64,000 nt of DNA from JACKAQ01 sp965227145 (GTDB taxonomy: Bacteria > Calditrichota > Calditrichia > RBG-13-44-9 > J075). Location: positions 3,534,001-3,598,000 of the forward strand of contig OZ245730.1 in the NCBI GenBank assembly GCA_965227145.1, read 5' to 3'. Below the pieces are notes generated by a model that did no database searches, was not told the DNA's origin, and was given only the letters and a program-made list of their open reading frames with translations. Made by a program: the position numbers and the translations under genes. Shown in pieces: positions 63,131-64,000 of this stretch; the first letter of the stretch is position 1, and every line of letters begins with the position of its first letter.

Positions 63131-64000
63131 TTAATCCATTTGTTTACGAAGGAATGTGGGGATATCCAAATCATCCAGATCGTCGGAACCCGAATTTTCC
63201 ACACGACGCATTCCGGCTGCAGGCGTTGCAGATTCGTCGGTGCGAATTTTCTTTTCACGCATAAACGTCGGCAAATCCAGTAACCGGGAAGTGGTAGCGG
63301 CGTTGGCATCCGTTTTGGTTGCCGGTGGCTGAATGACCACTTTTTCTTCGGTATTGAATCCGGTTGCGATCACGGTGATAAAAATTTCATCATTGAGTTC
63401 TTCGTTGATCACAGCGCCGAAAATGACGTTTGCGTCTTCGCCGGCTTCTTCGTAAATAATTGAGGTTGCTTCACTTACCTCATACAAAGACATATCCGTT
63501 CCGCCGGTGATATTCACCAAAACGCCGCGCGCGCCGCGAATGGAAACACCTTCCAGCAACGGGCTGGAGATGGCCTGCTGGGCAGCCTGAACCGCTTTGC
63601 TTTCGCCGGAGGCGTGTCCGGTTCCCATCAGTGCGTCACCCATTTCGGACATAATTGTGCGAACGTCGGCGAAATCCAGGTTGATCAAACCGGGAACGGT
63701 GATCAAATCGGAGATGCCTTTTGTTGCGTGCAGCAACACTTCGTCGGCAACTTTGAACGCATCCAACAACGGGGTGGATTTATCGACCACCGCAAACAGC
63801 CGCTGGTTGGGGATGACAATCAGGGTATCCACCTGACGGCGCATTTCCTGTATGCCGGCCTCAGCCCGCTGCAAACGTTTGATGCCTTCAAAATTGAATG
63901 GTTTACTGACGATACCGACGGTCAGCGCACCCATTTCTTTTGCGATTTCCGCGACAACCGGTGCTGCACCGGTACCGGTTCCGCCGCCCATACCTGCGGT
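63131..64000 (-). CDS. ftsZ: Cell division protein FtsZ, C-terminal part (runs off the window)
   Basis: The frame is open to the right edge. The visible 289 residues begin [20 protein letters not shown], the tubulin/FtsZ nucleotide signature. They continue with [20 protein letters not shown] and the T7-region [10 protein letters not shown], which completes the GTPase site of the next subunit. After a short linker (about 60 residues) comes the C-terminal peptide [13 protein letters not shown], which binds FtsA and other division partners. FtsZ assembles into the Z-ring at midcell. The missing N-terminal part, about the first 100 residues, lies beyond base 64000. Confidence 0.96.
   Translation of the reverse strand, partial: TAGMGGGTGTGAAPVVAEIAKEMGALTVGIVSKPFNFEGIKRLQRAEAGIQEMRRQVDTLIVIPNQRLFAVVDKSTPLLDAFKVADEVLLHATKGISDLITVPGLINLDFADVRTIMSEMGDALMGTGHASGESKAVQAAQQAISSPLLEGVSIRGARGVLVNITGGTDMSLYEVSEATSIIYEEAGEDANVIFGAVINEELNDEIFITVIATGFNTEEKVVIQPPATKTDANAATTSRLLDLPTFMREKKIRTDESATPAAGMRRVENSGSDDLDDLDIPTFLRKQMD

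Noticed and set aside
1..64000. CRISPR arrays, tRNA or rRNA genes, prophage, transposase genes
   Set aside because: I looked for regularly spaced repeats, cloverleaf sequences, rRNA-like stretches and transposase or integrase motifs and found none that I could support.

Overview
The window reads as a chromosomal segment of a Gram-negative bacterium of the Bacteroidota/FCB side of the tree, most like Calditrichota or Ignavibacteria-type lineages. The placement is an inference. It rests on four secreted proteins ending in a FlgD-like/type IX-style C-terminal tail (three with an exact NYPNPFNP start), a carboxypeptidase-domain TonB receptor, an NGDND (DUF2723-type) protein, a LruC-domain lipoprotein and moderate G+C. 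I saw no rRNA, tRNA, CRISPR array, prophage or insertion sequence. The strands are mixed, with many short operons and well-formed intrinsic terminators.

Layout. 1-2.2 kb: tail of an unknown gene, a winged-helix methyltransferase and a GNAT enzyme. 2.2-9.2 kb: secreted trypsin-like protease, secreted beta-propeller protein, GNAT enzyme and a secreted M64 peptidase. 9.3-15.1 kb: fatty-aldehyde block (SDR, ALDH3-type aldehyde dehydrogenase, second SDR, and a 733-residue protein whose C-terminal half resembles acyl-ACP reductase). 15.3-18.1 kb: TonB-dependent receptor. 18.4-25.2 kb: beta-oxidation operon in the order fadN-fadA-fadE with an upstream TetR regulator. 25.5-26.8 kb: ECF sigma/anti-sigma pair. 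27.3-35 kb: M19 dipeptidase, von Willebrand A protein, PPK2, ATP-grasp ligase and a LruC lipoprotein. 35.2-44.9 kb: small proteins, a caspase-like protease with a small lipoprotein, a Ca2+/cation exchanger, SNase, SDR, ferritin-like protein, dienelactone hydrolase, GDPD lipoprotein and a degenerate GH3-like protein. 45-47.3 kb: NGDND protein, ECF sigma and anti-sigma in an overlapping operon. 47.4-57.4 kb: envelope and secreted proteins, including a giant nine-repeat protein. 57.4-64 kb: UPF0489, TPR protein, cdsA, response regulator, eIF2B-like protein, cutA and the 3' part of ftsZ.

The most coherent new signal is a 15-bp palindrome, TTGAACA-N-TGTTCAA. It occurs twice in front of the tetR gene, once in front of the fadN-fadA-fadE operon, and once between the divergent SDR and aldehyde dehydrogenase genes 15 kb away. 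This suggests one TetR regulon joining fatty-acid beta-oxidation with fatty-aldehyde oxidation. Next to the aldehyde genes lies the acyl-ACP-reductase-like protein with a large unrecognised N-terminal domain. It keeps the cysteine that aligns with the acyl-carrying cysteine of cyanobacterial AAR, but no aldehyde-deformylating oxygenase is visible nearby.
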